Shown here in pieces: positions 55,401 to 64,000 of a stretch of 64,000 nucleotides of DNA. Position 1 is the stretch's first letter, and every line of letters begins with the position of its first letter. The stretch is from Ceratotherium simum simum (lineage: Eukaryota > Chordata > Mammalia > Perissodactyla > Rhinocerotidae). The stretch is taken from the NCBI RefSeq assembly GCF_000283155.1, contig NW_004454178.1, positions 25,335,189-25,399,188 of the forward strand, read 5' to 3'. A program made the position numbers and the translations under genes. The notes under the pieces were generated by a model that worked only from the letters and a program-made list of their open reading frames with translations, had not been told where the DNA came from and did no database searches.

Positions 55401-57466
55401 TTGTCTGTTGAGTCTCTTAATCCGTTAACAGTTCTAGAATTATACTTCATCCAGGAAATATAGGATAATGCTTGACCCTCCCCATTTTAAAATAAATTAT
55501 CTTAGAATAGTTTAGAATCATTTTAGATTTGTAGAAAAATTGAGATGCTAGTACCAGGTTCCCATAGACTCACATCCATTTCATTTTCCCCTGTTATTAG
55601 CATCTTGAATTTGTGCTTTGGTGTTTCCATCAGTTCTGTAAGATTCTCAGCCATTATCCCTTCAGATGTGACCTCTGTGTCCATTCTGTTCTCCTCCCTT
55701 TCTGGGATTAATATTGCATGCATTTTAGACCGACTGTGTCAAGTCCGTTTTCTGTTTTCATCTTTTGTCTCTCTGTGCTGTATTCTGGATTGCTGCTTCT
55801 GACCAATTTTGTTTACTAATTCTTCAGCCTCAATTTTTTTTTTTTTTTTTTGGGTGAGGAAGGTTGTCCCTGAGCTAATATCTGTGCCAGTCTTCCTCTG
55901 TTTTGTATGTGGGACGCTGCCCCAGCGTGGCTTGATAAGTGGTGTGTAGGTCCACGCCTGGGATCTGAACCTGTGAACCCCAGGCTGCTGAAGCAGAGTG
56001 TGTAAACTTAACCGCTACGCCCCCGGGCTGCCTTCAGCTTCAATTTTTAACTTGGTTATTATGTTTATGTCTTGACCTTCTAATTAGTCATTTTTCAAAG
56101 CTACTGTGTCACTTTTTTTGTGTGTGAGGAAGATCAGCCTTGAGCTAACATCCGATGCCAATCCTCCTCTTTTTTTTTTTTTTTTTTGCTGAGGAAGATT
56201 GGCCCTGGGCTAACATCTATGCCCATCTTCCTCTCCTTTATATGGGATGCCGCCACAGCATGGCTTGACAAGTGGTGTGTCAGTGCACGCCTGGGATCCG
56301 AACCTGCGAACCCCAGGCCACTGAAGCAGAACACGCAGACTTAACCGCTGCACCACTGGGCCTGCCCCCTGTGTCACTTTTTATGGTTTATAATTCCATC
56401 CTAAATTTTCAAGCTTGGTTTTTATTTCTTTGAAAGTAGTAAGTACAGTTGTGTTACAGTCTGTGAATTCTTGGGTCTTTGTGGGTCTATTTCCTTGTGT
56501 GTTGTGTCTTCAGGCTCTTACTTCTGGTTTTGTTTGACTGTATGCTGGACATTATATTTGAAAAATGATTTGCAGGAGTCACTTGAGGCCTTGGATGACA
56601 TCTTGTTGGCCTCTGCCTGTCAGGCACACGTGGGAATTGCCAGCCCAGGAGCGTCTTAGTCCACATTCCAGGCTCGAGGTTCCTTGGACCACCTGTGCGG
56701 CAAGAAGCAGAGGGCTGGCTGGCTTCTGGTTTACCTTTTCTCTGAGGGTGGAGCCCTCAGCCCACAGTGGGAGGTGGTGACTCAGAGCCCCCCCTTTGAG
56801 GACCCTGAGCTTTTCCTGGTCTCCCTAGTCCCGTGAGGCTGTGGAAGAACCACTCAGGTTAAAACCGTGTCTCCTGCATCAACATGCTCTTAGGGCAAAA
56901 GCCATTCTGGGTAGTGGGCTTATCCCCCCGGATTTTCCTTGTCTCCTGAGCTTGGCTGGGTAATTCCTCACTTTCCTTGTTACCTCTCTCATGCTCTAGG
57001 AAGGTGACTTTTACGTTTAGTCTATTTTTTATGTTGTCCTTGGGGCGCCTCGGTTCCCACCTGGGACAAGGATGTGCTGGTGCCTGCGGGGCTTGGTGCC
57101 GTTGCTGCCAGGACCGGGCGGCTGCCGGTGAGGCTCGGGATTCAAGTCCTCCCCTGCAGCAAATGCCGACGGGGCCTTGGGCAGGCTCCTCAGCTGTCAG
57201 CAGCCTCAGTTTCCCACCTGGGAGATGGGGCTGGTGAGCTGCTCACACGGTGCCTGCCCTCCATCAGCGCTGGGTGAAAGCCAGGGGCTCCGGCGTGTGC
57301 CGCAGCGGGTCACACATGCGCCCCCTCCCTGCAGTGCTGCCAGACCCTGGTCTCCCACCACGTGGACCCCTCCCTGCGGGATGAAGACGGTTACACGGCG
57401 GCAGACCTGGCAGAGTACCACGGACACCAGGACTGCGCCCAGTACCTGCGGGAGACGGCCCGGCCG
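46136..57466 (+). CDS. ESPNL: Espin-like protein, 5' half (coding exons 1-5); continues past the window
   Basis: Espin-like protein is a paralogue of espin. Work in mouse links it to class III myosins and to stereocilia of inner-ear hair cells. Five exons join in frame: 46136-46429, 47717-47907, 49722-49908, 53282-53464 and 57335-57466, for 987 nt or 329 codons. The whole visible product is ankyrin repeats. About ten units are recognisable, for example [66 protein letters not shown] and [17 protein letters not shown], ending [18 protein letters not shown]. All joins are GT-AG. The start ATG has A at -3 and G at +4; the frame upstream is open for 13 codons but has no ATG. The proline-rich and C-terminal actin-related exons known from human ESPNL are not in this window. 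Espin (ESPN) is the alternative, but near identity to human ESPNL as I recall it and the position next to SCLY favour ESPNL. Confidence 0.95.
46430..47716 (+). other. ESPNL: ESPNL intron 1 (1.3 kb)
   Basis: Contains a short MIR fragment at about 47,440-47,495 (GGACTCGGGAGACCTGGACT) and next to it a 15-bp tandem repeat. Otherwise nothing recognised. Confidence 0.7.
47491..47537. repeat. 15-bp tandem repeat, about three copies
   Basis: The unit CCTCGCTCCAGGTGG is repeated and ends in a partial third copy, CCTCGCTCAG, in ESPNL intron 1. Confidence 0.85.
47717..47907 (+). CDS. ESPNL: ESPNL coding exon 2 (residues 99-162)
   Basis: The acceptor is TTGGTAG|GAC and the donor is CAG|GTGAGG. The exon encodes [15 protein letters not shown] and a second unit, [19 protein letters not shown]. 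Position 115 is arginine where an ankyrin repeat normally has glycine. Confidence 0.94.
49033..49082. repeat. Interrupted CA repeat
   Basis: Short CACACA runs separated by TACACGTGCGTGTACTCG, in ESPNL intron 2. No other feature is recognised in that intron (47,908-49,721). Confidence 0.8.
49722..49908 (+). CDS. ESPNL: ESPNL coding exon 3 (residues 162-224)
   Basis: The acceptor is CAACAG|C and the donor is CTG|GTAAGG. The exon encodes [20 protein letters not shown], then [20 protein letters not shown] and HYSLVVWL, which are two ankyrin units. Confidence 0.95.
50095..50265 (+). repeat. Direct repeat, copy 1 (template for the 50,591 copy)
   Basis: This 171-bp block (CCCCCATTGCTCCAAGCACC... 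to GGGTGAGTGGC) recurs at 50591-50761 with about two substitutions, a constant offset of 496. The near identity implies a recent copy. Confidence 0.95.
50571..50825 (+). other. ESPNL: Mosaic templated insertion in ESPNL intron 3
   Basis: The segment is bounded by an exact 13-bp direct repeat, CAGAGTAGTGGAG (50571-50583 and 50813-50825). Inside are a near-identical copy of 50095-50265 (at 50591-50761) joined at a GTGGC microhomology to a copy of 51253-51310 (at about 50757-50815), which runs ACTGCCTTCCCTGCCCACCC to CCGCCCAG. It has no SINE or LINE features. Confidence 0.85.
51060..51700 (+). repeat. L2-like fragment, sense (ESPNL intron 3)
   Basis: Blocks such as GGTGCCTTTGCATGCACTGC, GGAGGCAGGGACTGTCATCT and GATGTTTAGTGAGCAAATGA follow the order of the L2 3' end. 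Confidence 0.5.
51253..51310 (+). repeat. Direct repeat, template for the second patch
   Basis: GTGG plus a C run and then 47 bases identical to 50769-50815. The C run is seven here and eight in the copy. It lies in an L2-like stretch (51,160-51,480), so this copy, embedded in the older repeat, is the probable source. Confidence 0.85.
53282..53464 (+). CDS. ESPNL: ESPNL coding exon 4 (residues 225-285)
   Basis: The acceptor is CCCAG|GTC and the donor is GAG|GTGAGG. The exon encodes [38 protein letters not shown] and [18 protein letters not shown]. Sixty-one whole codons. Confidence 0.95.
53545..53695 (-). repeat. MIR SINE, antisense (ESPNL intron 4)
   Basis: TTTAACCCTCACAACAACCC, TTACAGATGGGTAAACTGAG, GGCTCAGAGGGGCAGTCACT and CTTGCC match the reverse of MIR closely. 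Confidence 0.85.
55839..56032 (-). mobile_element. ERE SINE, antisense (ESPNL intron 4)
   Basis: A T tract is followed by GGGTGAGGAAGG, GTCTTCCTCTGTTTTGTATG, GGCTTGATAAGTGG and a degraded head. A 16-bp target duplication with one mismatch lies at 55823-55838 and 56033-56048. Confidence 0.88.
56118..56368 (-). mobile_element. ERE SINE (long-arm type), antisense (ESPNL intron 4)
   Basis: Contains GAGCTAACATCCGATGCCAA, an internal T tract, GGCCCTGGGCTAACATCTAT, GGCTTGACAAGTGG and a head ending CACTGGGCCTGCCCC. An exact 14-bp target duplication, CTGTGTCACTTTTT, lies at 56104-56117 and 56369-56382. Confidence 0.92.
57125..57235 (+). repeat. MIR fragment next to ESPNL exon 5
   Basis: GGGATTCAAGTCCTCCC, CCTTGGGCAGGCTCCTCAGC, CCTCAGTTTCCCACCTGGGA and GATGGGGCTGGTGAG follow the MIR consensus order. 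Confidence 0.6.
57335..57466 (+). CDS. ESPNL: ESPNL coding exon 5 (residues 286-329)
   Basis: The acceptor is CTGCAG|TGC and the donor is CCG|GTGAGC. The exon encodes [19 protein letters not shown] and [19 protein letters not shown], ending at arginine-proline. It closes the ankyrin domain in phase 0. Confidence 0.95.
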
Positions 57467-57627
57467 GTGAGCAGTCCCCATCCATCCTGGGGGCAGAGGT
57501 GACAGGCCCCAGGTAGCTGGAAAGCTCATTGTGTACATACACCATGTCATCTGCAGGAGAAAGGGGCCTGGGCCAGAACTGAGGCAGCACCACAAGCCAG
57601 CTGGCCAGGCGCTGAGGCCAGACTGTG

Positions 57628-57670
57628 ACAGGGGCCGTGACAGGGGCCCCGGCTGTGACAGGGGCCATGA
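57628..57670. repeat. Short GC-rich tandem repeat
   Basis: Three copies of GTGACAGGGGCC with a spacer, at the start of ESPNL intron 5. Confidence 0.8.
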
Positions 57671-60039
57671 TAGACCTGGGGCTATAGCTGGGACCAGGCC
57701 TGGGCTTGTGGCTGAACATTGGCCAGGCCTCCTGTTGGTGACGTTATGTCAGACTGAGGATGCCCTGGGGGTGGGAGCAGGGCCATGGGTCCTCGGTGAG
57801 GTGACCCTGATGAGGCCAGGCCAGCCCTGTGCAGGCCAGAAGGCAGCAGGTTCCAGTCGTGCTCTCTGGTCTTGGCGAGTGACCTCACATGACCGCACAC
57901 CACTCTGAGCCATGTAAGCACAGGGACCTCATCTGTCCTGCTGGCCCCAGCCCCCAGCACATGACAGGCCACAACAAGTGGTTGTTGAATGAACAGAGGA
58001 GCAAATGGACAGATGAGGGTGGACGGACAGACAGACAAGTGGGCGGATGGATGGATGGGCAGGTGGGTGAAGTCAGTAGTTGGTCAGCGTGGAGCCAGGC
58101 TCCCCCGTGCCCTCCCACCCATCCCTCCCCCATTCTGGAGAGGCGAACCCTCCGGAACCCCCATAGGCAGTTACTATGACAAGTTAGTCCAACCTGCCAC
58201 AGTTTTTGCCAGTTTTCTTTAGTGGCCGCCCCTTCAGAAGGTTCCCTGGGGTCGCCTGCCCATTTCAGGTGATAGCACCGAGGCCCAGAGAGGTGACGTG
58301 CCCCCCACACCAGGTCTCACCTCCTCTTCCCTCGGGGGCGTCCCCAGAGCGTCCAGGACCAACTGAAGTAGAGCCGCAGTCGTCCTTGTCACTGGGGCCC
58401 GCGGGACGGTCCTCACCCGGCCACCGCCAAGAGCCTCTTGTCCCCGCCTCCTGAAAACCCCCCAGGCCTGCCGCGGTTCGGGACAGCTCGGGTGCTCTGG
58501 GCACGCGTCACTGCCCTGGTTTGTCCTGGTGTTGATATTTCAGAAACGGGAACTACAGTTACCGCTTGAAGTAACTTATTTACTAAATTACCCATTTACT
58601 AAATGTTCGATTGGGTATTGTTTGATAAGAGGTTGTCTTTCTGGCTTGGGTTTGAGAAGTTGCTGGAACTCAGCGGATTCCTGGTTTAGTGGATGGGACT
58701 TCCCAGTCCACAGGCTAGGAATGCCCCGGCCACCTGGGTCCCTCCCGGGCCCCTGTGTGGTCACTGGGGTAGGCCTGGCAGCTGAAATTACGAGGTGGGG
58801 CAGGCAGCTGCTCTGCTGCCAGGGAGCAGATCCTGCCTGGCCTCAGGCTGGGGTCCCTGACCTATCCCCAGCCCAGCCACGCTGCAGTGCCCGTGGTCTG
58901 GGCCTTCCGTCCAAGCAGAGTCTCTGTCCCCGGCCCTCCTTCCCCAGACCCTGGCACATCTGCCAGCCCCTCCTGGCCCCTCCACTCAGCTCTCTTGCCG
59001 GGATGGGGGCTCTGGGTGCTCTCCCGACACCCCCAGAGCTGTGGGGATGTGGCCCATCTCAGGCTTCCGGGGGTTTCTTCTGGTCCTGGCTGTCCCCTTG
59101 GTGTCACCACAGGATTTGAGGCAGCGTCCCCTTCACTCAGGATTCCCCAAGCCGTCTGGGCTGTCTGGGTATCCTCCCCCCCACCCCGACCTGCGGGCCA
59201 GCAGGGCTCAGCCTGTCCACTTGCCCCACCTGTGGTGGAGGAGGGTGGGTGGGCTTATCCACCTCCTTCCGATCCACAGTCCCCCATAGTCTGCATCTGG
59301 GGCCCGAGGGCGGGCACATGCAGATCTGAACCCCCGGCTCTCGAGGCTCATTAGTGCGTCTGCAGCGAGCTTCAGGACTCAAGCATCTGTCTCTTCTCCC
59401 TCAGTGAGCGCCCAGGGCAGCACGTGGTGCCATCTCTCACCCCTGGCTGGAGTGGTACCCCTTCAGTCTCGGCTCCGCGGGAGGGTAGGCCGTCAGCTGT
59501 GGGCCGCCAGGCCAGGGGAAGCTGTGTGCCTGATGCAATATTGATGGAAACACAATATGCAGAGGTCGCCTGCACTGGCCCCTTTCCATGTCAGACTCAG
59601 AGGAGGTGGTGAAAGCCATCATTATCCCCACGACAGGACAGCCTGCATCTGTCCCCAGGGAGTCATAGGTCCCAAGAGAGGCAGCCTGGGGAATAAGCTG
59701 GACTGGCAGTGGCGAGACCTGCCCCAGGGGAGGTACCCCCTTCGTAGGTGGGTCCGCAGGACCTGCGCTTAGCCACTGCCCAGAGAGGGGCTGGGCCTCT
59801 CTGACGGGTGGGGCAGTGACTAGCAGGGCCCCCTGCACCCCGACCCCCAGGCAGTGGGCGGGGCAGCTGGGCTCCTGGCTGTAGGGCCAGGTTTCAGTGA
59901 GATCCTGGCCAGGGGGCAACAGTTAGGGACAGCAGCCCAGGATGGTGAGTGTGGCCCTCCATGCTCGGGGAGGCAAGCCCCTTGGTGACTCCCATGGCAT
60001 CTGGGGCTGTCCTGCTTGCCCCCACCCCTGTGCTCACTC

Positions 60040-60125
60040 CCACCAGGGTTGGAGTGGGTCTTCCTGGCTGGGCAACTTCTGAGCATCTCCAAGCCTCCAT
60101 TTTCTCATCTGTAAAATGGGACTGA
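60040..60125 (+). repeat. MIR fragment
   Basis: GGGCAACTTCTGAGCATCTC and CCATTTTCTCATCTGTAAAATGGG are the core of the MIR 3' half. Confidence 0.65.
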
Positions 60126-60189
60126 AGAGCCTAGTTGGAAGGTAGAGATGCACATGGAGCCCCCAGCAAGTGCTAATTCCCGGCCCCTA

Positions 60190-60262
60190 GGTCCAGAAGG
60201 GCTCCAGGACCACTGCATTTTACAGATGGGGAAACTGAGGCCCAGAGAGAGCAAGGGACTTC
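60190..60262 (-). repeat. MIR fragment, antisense
   Basis: CATTTTACAGATGGGGAAAC and TGAGGCCCAGAGAG are the reversed MIR core. Confidence 0.6.
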
Positions 60263-60734
60263 CCTGGGCAGCCTCCCCCCTCCAGGGAGGGGCGGGGCCT
60301 GGCTGTGCAGCCAATAACAGAATCTCAGCCATGGTGACTGGTGTCCGGCGCCCATCTGTGGGTCATGATTTTCTCGGCCCCTGTGGCATTACAGGCCTGT
60401 AACCCGGCTGGCCACAGCTGTCCACAATGTATAATGCATGGCAGGCTGGTGCTGCTCAAATCTCACCAAAAACGCAGGAAAGGAGACAGCAGGCCACGGG
60501 AAGGGTGCCAACCTCGGGGCAACTGCCCAATTCGGGGGCAGCATGTGACCAACTGTCAGGACCCCAAAGGTTGGGACCCAACATCTGCAGCTCCTGTGGG
60601 TCCTTGTAGACTTAGTTAGTGTCCAGAGCCTTATGTGGGACTCAGGGTCGTGGACACTCCTATCACAGCAGACCCCTGTGCTGTGGGACTGTCCTGTCCC
60701 AGTTAAAATCAGAGAACGTGGTGACACTGTGGTA

Positions 60735-60860
60735 ACAGCAGCGATGAGGTCGGGGTCCCACCACTTGCCAGGCGGTCTCCATAATTCCCATCTTCCCGAC
60801 AACTGCAGAGTTCTTCCTGACCTACTGGCAAGGAAACTGAGGCCCAGGGAGAGACTCCCC
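60735..60860 (-). repeat. MIR fragment, antisense
   Basis: CCACTTGCCAGGCGGTCTCC and AAGGAAACTGAGGCCCAGGG fit a reversed MIR, diverged. Confidence 0.5.
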
Positions 60861-61769
60861 AGGGCTTTTCCTTGGCAAGAGGTGAAGCAGGATTCGTCCC
60901 CAGGGACCAGGAGGGTGGCCTGAGGTCCCCCAGGCTGCAGGGGCTGCGCTGGGGCCAAAGTCCATTCTCCTGGGCCCCAGAACAACTTCTTGCCTCTTCC
61001 GTCTTCCCTTGCATGAGGGGGCCACTGCCACCCCAGCCAAGCCCCGCACTCTGCCTGCAGAGGGGCAGTTCTTGCCCCTCACCCCTGAGAGCAGATTCAA
61101 CTGCGGGGAGGGGCTGAGGGCTCCCAGGCACAGACAGGTTGCAGGGGAGACATGGCCAGGCTCATAGCCCTGTCCTGGCTAGGCAGGGGCCGGGGATATT
61201 GGGGTGGCCCTGTGGCAAGGGCCCACCCAGGGCCCAGCCCTCTTCTGTCCGTCAGACTGTCAGAGCCAGCTTCTGCAGCCGTGCCGTGGGGTCTGGGGCT
61301 GACTCGACCCTGCTTAAAGCTCCTAAGCCAGCCTGTGCCTGTGTCGTGGACGCTGGGAGAAGACACGAGACTCTGAGACACATGGCAGCGAGCAAGCATC
61401 ATGTTTTGTCAGGTCCCCTTGCTCCCCCAAGTCTCAGGGTGGCATGACATGGGCCCAGATGGCTGCTGTGCACACAGCAGGTTTGTGTCACAGCTGAGGA
61501 CCACTGAGCCTGGGGAACCCCCATTTTATAGTGAGCAGTAAGCAGCTTGCTTGTTCCTCTGGGTCCCTCCCTGCAAACACAGCCCCGAGCAATGGCCAGG
61601 GTTTTGCATCCTTGGTAGGAGTGTGAGAGACCCAACTGGTGCTCGGGCCTCCCCTGCCCCCAGAGCTCCACCTGCCTGCTTCTGCCTCCACTGCTGGTGC
61701 CCCTGGACCAAAGCAGCAATGATTCCAGGAGCTCCTGGCCCTGGCAGGAGTCAGGACTGGAGTGTCAAC

Positions 61770-61885
61770 TAAGATTCTGATCCCAGCTCTGCCACGTCCC
61801 AGCTGTGGGGCCTTGAGAAAGCCCCTTGCCTTCTCTGAGCCTCAGTTTCCCCATCTGTGCCCTGGTGGCTGTACTAGGGGTGGAG
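61770..61885 (+). repeat. MIR SINE fragment
   Basis: GATCCCAGCTCTGCCACGTC, CTTGAGAAAGCCCCTTGCCT and GAGCCTCAGTTTCCCCATCT match MIR closely. Confidence 0.8.
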
Positions 61886-62656
61886 ACACTACTAGGGGAT
61901 TCCTCTGGGTAGTCTCTCCCTCTGACGTGACCCAGGGGTCTCAGGTTTCCCCACACCTACCCGGAGGGTCTCCCCGCTGGCCCTTGTGCTGTGGAGTTAA
62001 GGCACCATGGTAAGGGATCCCACACCCAGCCCAAGCCTGCCTGGCCACCTGACACCTCGGCCTTCAAATATTAATGCGGCACCTCCTGCTCCCAGGGGCG
62101 GCAGCTGCGACACCCCTGACAGCCCAGGACAGCCGCATCTCCCTGTGCTCACAGCCCGGCCCCTGCTTCCGAGGGTCCTCCCAGGCAGGGGGCCGGTGGA
62201 TCATCCCCATCCCGCCGTGTGCCCGGGCTCCTGGGCTCTCGGCACGGATTCCCGGAAGGAGTGACGTGTGAGGTGCGTGGTGGCCGGGCAGACGGGGTCG
62301 CAGGCTGTGTTCCTTCCTAGTGGCCACGGTGGACTGAGGGTCCTGGACCGGAGTGTGACTGAGGGGCTGGAGACGGTGGGTGCAGAGCCAGGGTTCTCCT
62401 GAGTGCACCCCCAGGCTGGGAGAGCCACTTAAGGCCTGCCCTCCTTGCTGGGAGGCGGGACTGGGCCCACCTTACCAATGAGCAAGGGGATGCTCCGAGG
62501 GGCCGGTGGGGGGTTGCCGCAGCAGGACCGGCTACTTCACGTGCAGGGCCCTGTGCAAAATGAAAATGCTGGCCTCTTGTTCAAAAACGATTCAGCATTT
62601 CAAGAGACAGCAGAGCATTCAACTGAGCTGCAGCACAGGCTACACGCCCCTGACAC

Positions 62657-62692
62657 CGGCCCCAGCCCCAGCCCCAGCCCCAGCCCCAGGCC
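62657..62692. repeat. (CCCCAG)n simple repeat
   Basis: About five hexamer units of GGCCCCAGCCCCAGCCCCAG type. Confidence 0.9.
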
Positions 62693-63626
62693 ACACATCC
62701 TGCATGCGGCTGGTTTGAACCAGGTCCTCTGTCCCTCTCAGGGCTCTCTCCGGTGCCAACTGGGGGCCCTGAGACTGTGTCCCGCCTCCACTGCCCACTG
62801 CTGGGAGGGAGGGAGGCGAGGAGCTTCAGTCTGATGGCCAGGGTGGGGTGCTCAGAGGGAACGCAGAGTGCAGCCCTACTAGCTGGAGACACAAGCTGGG
62901 GCAGCCGGGTGCCAGTTGGGCATCAAGGTGACAGTGCAGCCAAGAGCCCAGGTGCCTGCCATCCAAGAAACCGGGTCAGCCAGCCTTCGACTTTCAGCTT
63001 TAAACCAAAAGGTGTCAAGCCTGGCTGGAGGACAGCTTGGGTGTCCTCCTGGAGAATTTCTCTGCCGCCTAAAGAGGGACACGCAGAGGTGGGGAGGTGA
63101 GCACGGTCCTGCAGTGTCAGGGCAGCCGGCACGCCTCGTGCCTCCTGCCCGGCCGGCCCAGGAGCCTTAGCTCCCGTCGGTCTGATGCAACAACTGAGGC
63201 CTCGCGGGGCTGAGCTGGGGGGCACTCCAGGTCAAGGGCTCTTACCAGCAGCAGACCTGTCAGCGCTTGGGGGCAGGAGAGGTAGCCACGGCCAGGTCTG
63301 TGCCTTGCCCCAGACGTGGAGCAGGGTGTGGAGGTGAGGCGTGGGTGCCCCTGCAGCCCCGGGCATGGATTTCCCAACCCCAGGCTCCCTGGGGCTGATT
63401 TTGGTGGTCTCTGTTTCCAGGCAGCCTGGACACTCCATCATGGGTCCTGGGCACAGCACCACCACTCTAAAGGTTGGGACAGCTCCTGCTTACAGGGCTG
63501 AGAAGAGTTCCAAGTTCGTTGTGGTCTTCCCCTGTGCCCAGGGGCCGGGCACCTGCTCTCCCCTCAGAGAGGGGGGGCGGTTCCAGGTGGTTCGTCTCAG
63601 CACGGAAGTCAGGGATAGTCAGGGAG

Positions 63627-63692
63627 TGTGTGTGTGTGTGCGTGCGTGTATATGGATGCCTGTGCATACGTGTGCATGTGTGCATGCATCCC
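63627..63692. repeat. TG-rich microsatellite
   Basis: (GT)n followed by GTGCGTGCGTGTATATGG and TGTGCATGTGTGCATGC, an alternating purine-pyrimidine tract. Confidence 0.85.
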
Positions 63693-63820
63693 TTGTAAGG
63701 CCAAAGAGAGGTGAGCACAAGCCGGACACCAGGCCCTGACACAGGGCCTGGAGCTGCTGAGTTAAGCTGCCTCCAGAGGGAGCCCGTGAGCCTTGAGGGG
63801 CCTTGAGATGGGGATTCACC

Positions 63821-63841
63821 TGGTGGTGGTGGTGGTGGCGG
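63821..63841. repeat. (TGG)n triplet repeat
   Basis: Six to seven GGT/TGG units. Confidence 0.85.
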
Positions 63842-64000
63842 CATGGGGGCACAGTGAGTGACGACACTCAGACAAATGCATGGGGGTGTTTGGGGAGCCT
63901 GTCACCCAACGTGGAGGGGGTGGAGAGACACAGGGGGACAGTACTCGAGGGGCACTGCCCCTCTCTCCTGCACACTTAACCCCCTCCAGCCCTGTTCCAA

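Larger units (their letters stand above)
53465..57334 (+). other. ESPNL: ESPNL intron 4 (3.9 kb)
   Basis: Holds a MIR, two EREs and AT-rich old repeat DNA at 54,880-55,800. A possible degraded hAT end pair (CAGTGGTTTACAAAC at 54,881 and GAGAACTGC near 55,033) is too weak to list. A MIR-like piece lies at 57,125-57,235, about 100 bases before exon 5. Confidence 0.7.
57467..64000 (+). other. ESPNL: ESPNL intron 5, incomplete
   Basis: Starts GTGAGC after exon 5 and runs to the window edge. I looked for the proline-rich start of the next ESPNL exon and for the conserved EWKRQ-type segment known from human and did not find either. Contents are MIR pieces and simple repeats listed separately; the rest is GC-rich DNA in which I recognise nothing. 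Confidence 0.7.

Noticed and set aside
62657..62692. CRISPR-like or regulatory hexamer array
   Set aside because: It is a simple (CCCCAG)n repeat without spacers in a mammalian genome.
57467..64000. A further ESPNL exon in the last 6.5 kb
   Set aside because: No segment matches the proline-rich or EWKRQ-type sequence that follows the ankyrin domain in human. The remaining exons most likely lie to the right of the window.

Overview
This window is mammalian nuclear DNA. It carries split genes with GT-AG introns, a CpG-island promoter, and fossils of L1, L2, MIR, LTR and hAT elements. Eleven copies of a tRNA-derived SINE with a GGTTCGGATCC-type B box match the equine repetitive element (ERE) family, which points to a perissodactyl (horse, rhinoceros or tapir lineage). 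I cannot tell which from sequence alone.

Layout. Positions 1-6,400 are a pile-up of L1 fragments broken by three EREs and two solo LTRs. Positions 6,400-8,280 are intergenic with one MIR. A CpG island at about 8,280-9,140 starts SCLY (selenocysteine lyase), which runs on the plus strand to 44,024. Its 12 coding exons join without a frame break into a 445-codon protein. The PLP lysine (Lys259) and the catalytic cysteine (Cys388) are both present. The introns hold most of the repeats: antisense L1 pieces in introns 2, 3 and 4, a sense L1 piece in intron 3, a long sense L1 fossil in intron 7, an LTR and an L2 in intron 8, and EREs in introns 2, 3, 4 and 7. About 2.1 kb after the SCLY stop, ESPNL (espin-like) starts on the same strand at 46,136. 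Its first five coding exons (329 codons, the ankyrin-repeat half) end at 57,466, and the window stops inside the next intron.

Roles. SCLY is a cytosolic PLP enzyme that splits L-selenocysteine into alanine and selenide, so it recycles selenium for new selenoprotein synthesis. ESPNL is an actin-associated partner of class III myosins in hair-cell stereocilia. The two genes are neighbours but have no known functional link. The gene order fits the known human 2q37.3 arrangement.

No previously undescribed biological system is evident. The most unusual structure is in ESPNL intron 3 (50,571-50,825). It is a 242-bp insertion bounded by a 13-bp direct repeat and built from near-identical patches of two nearby sequences, as expected from template switching or an assembly error. 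The next most interesting is an ERE copy at 17,207 with an extra non-ERE segment between two A tracts.
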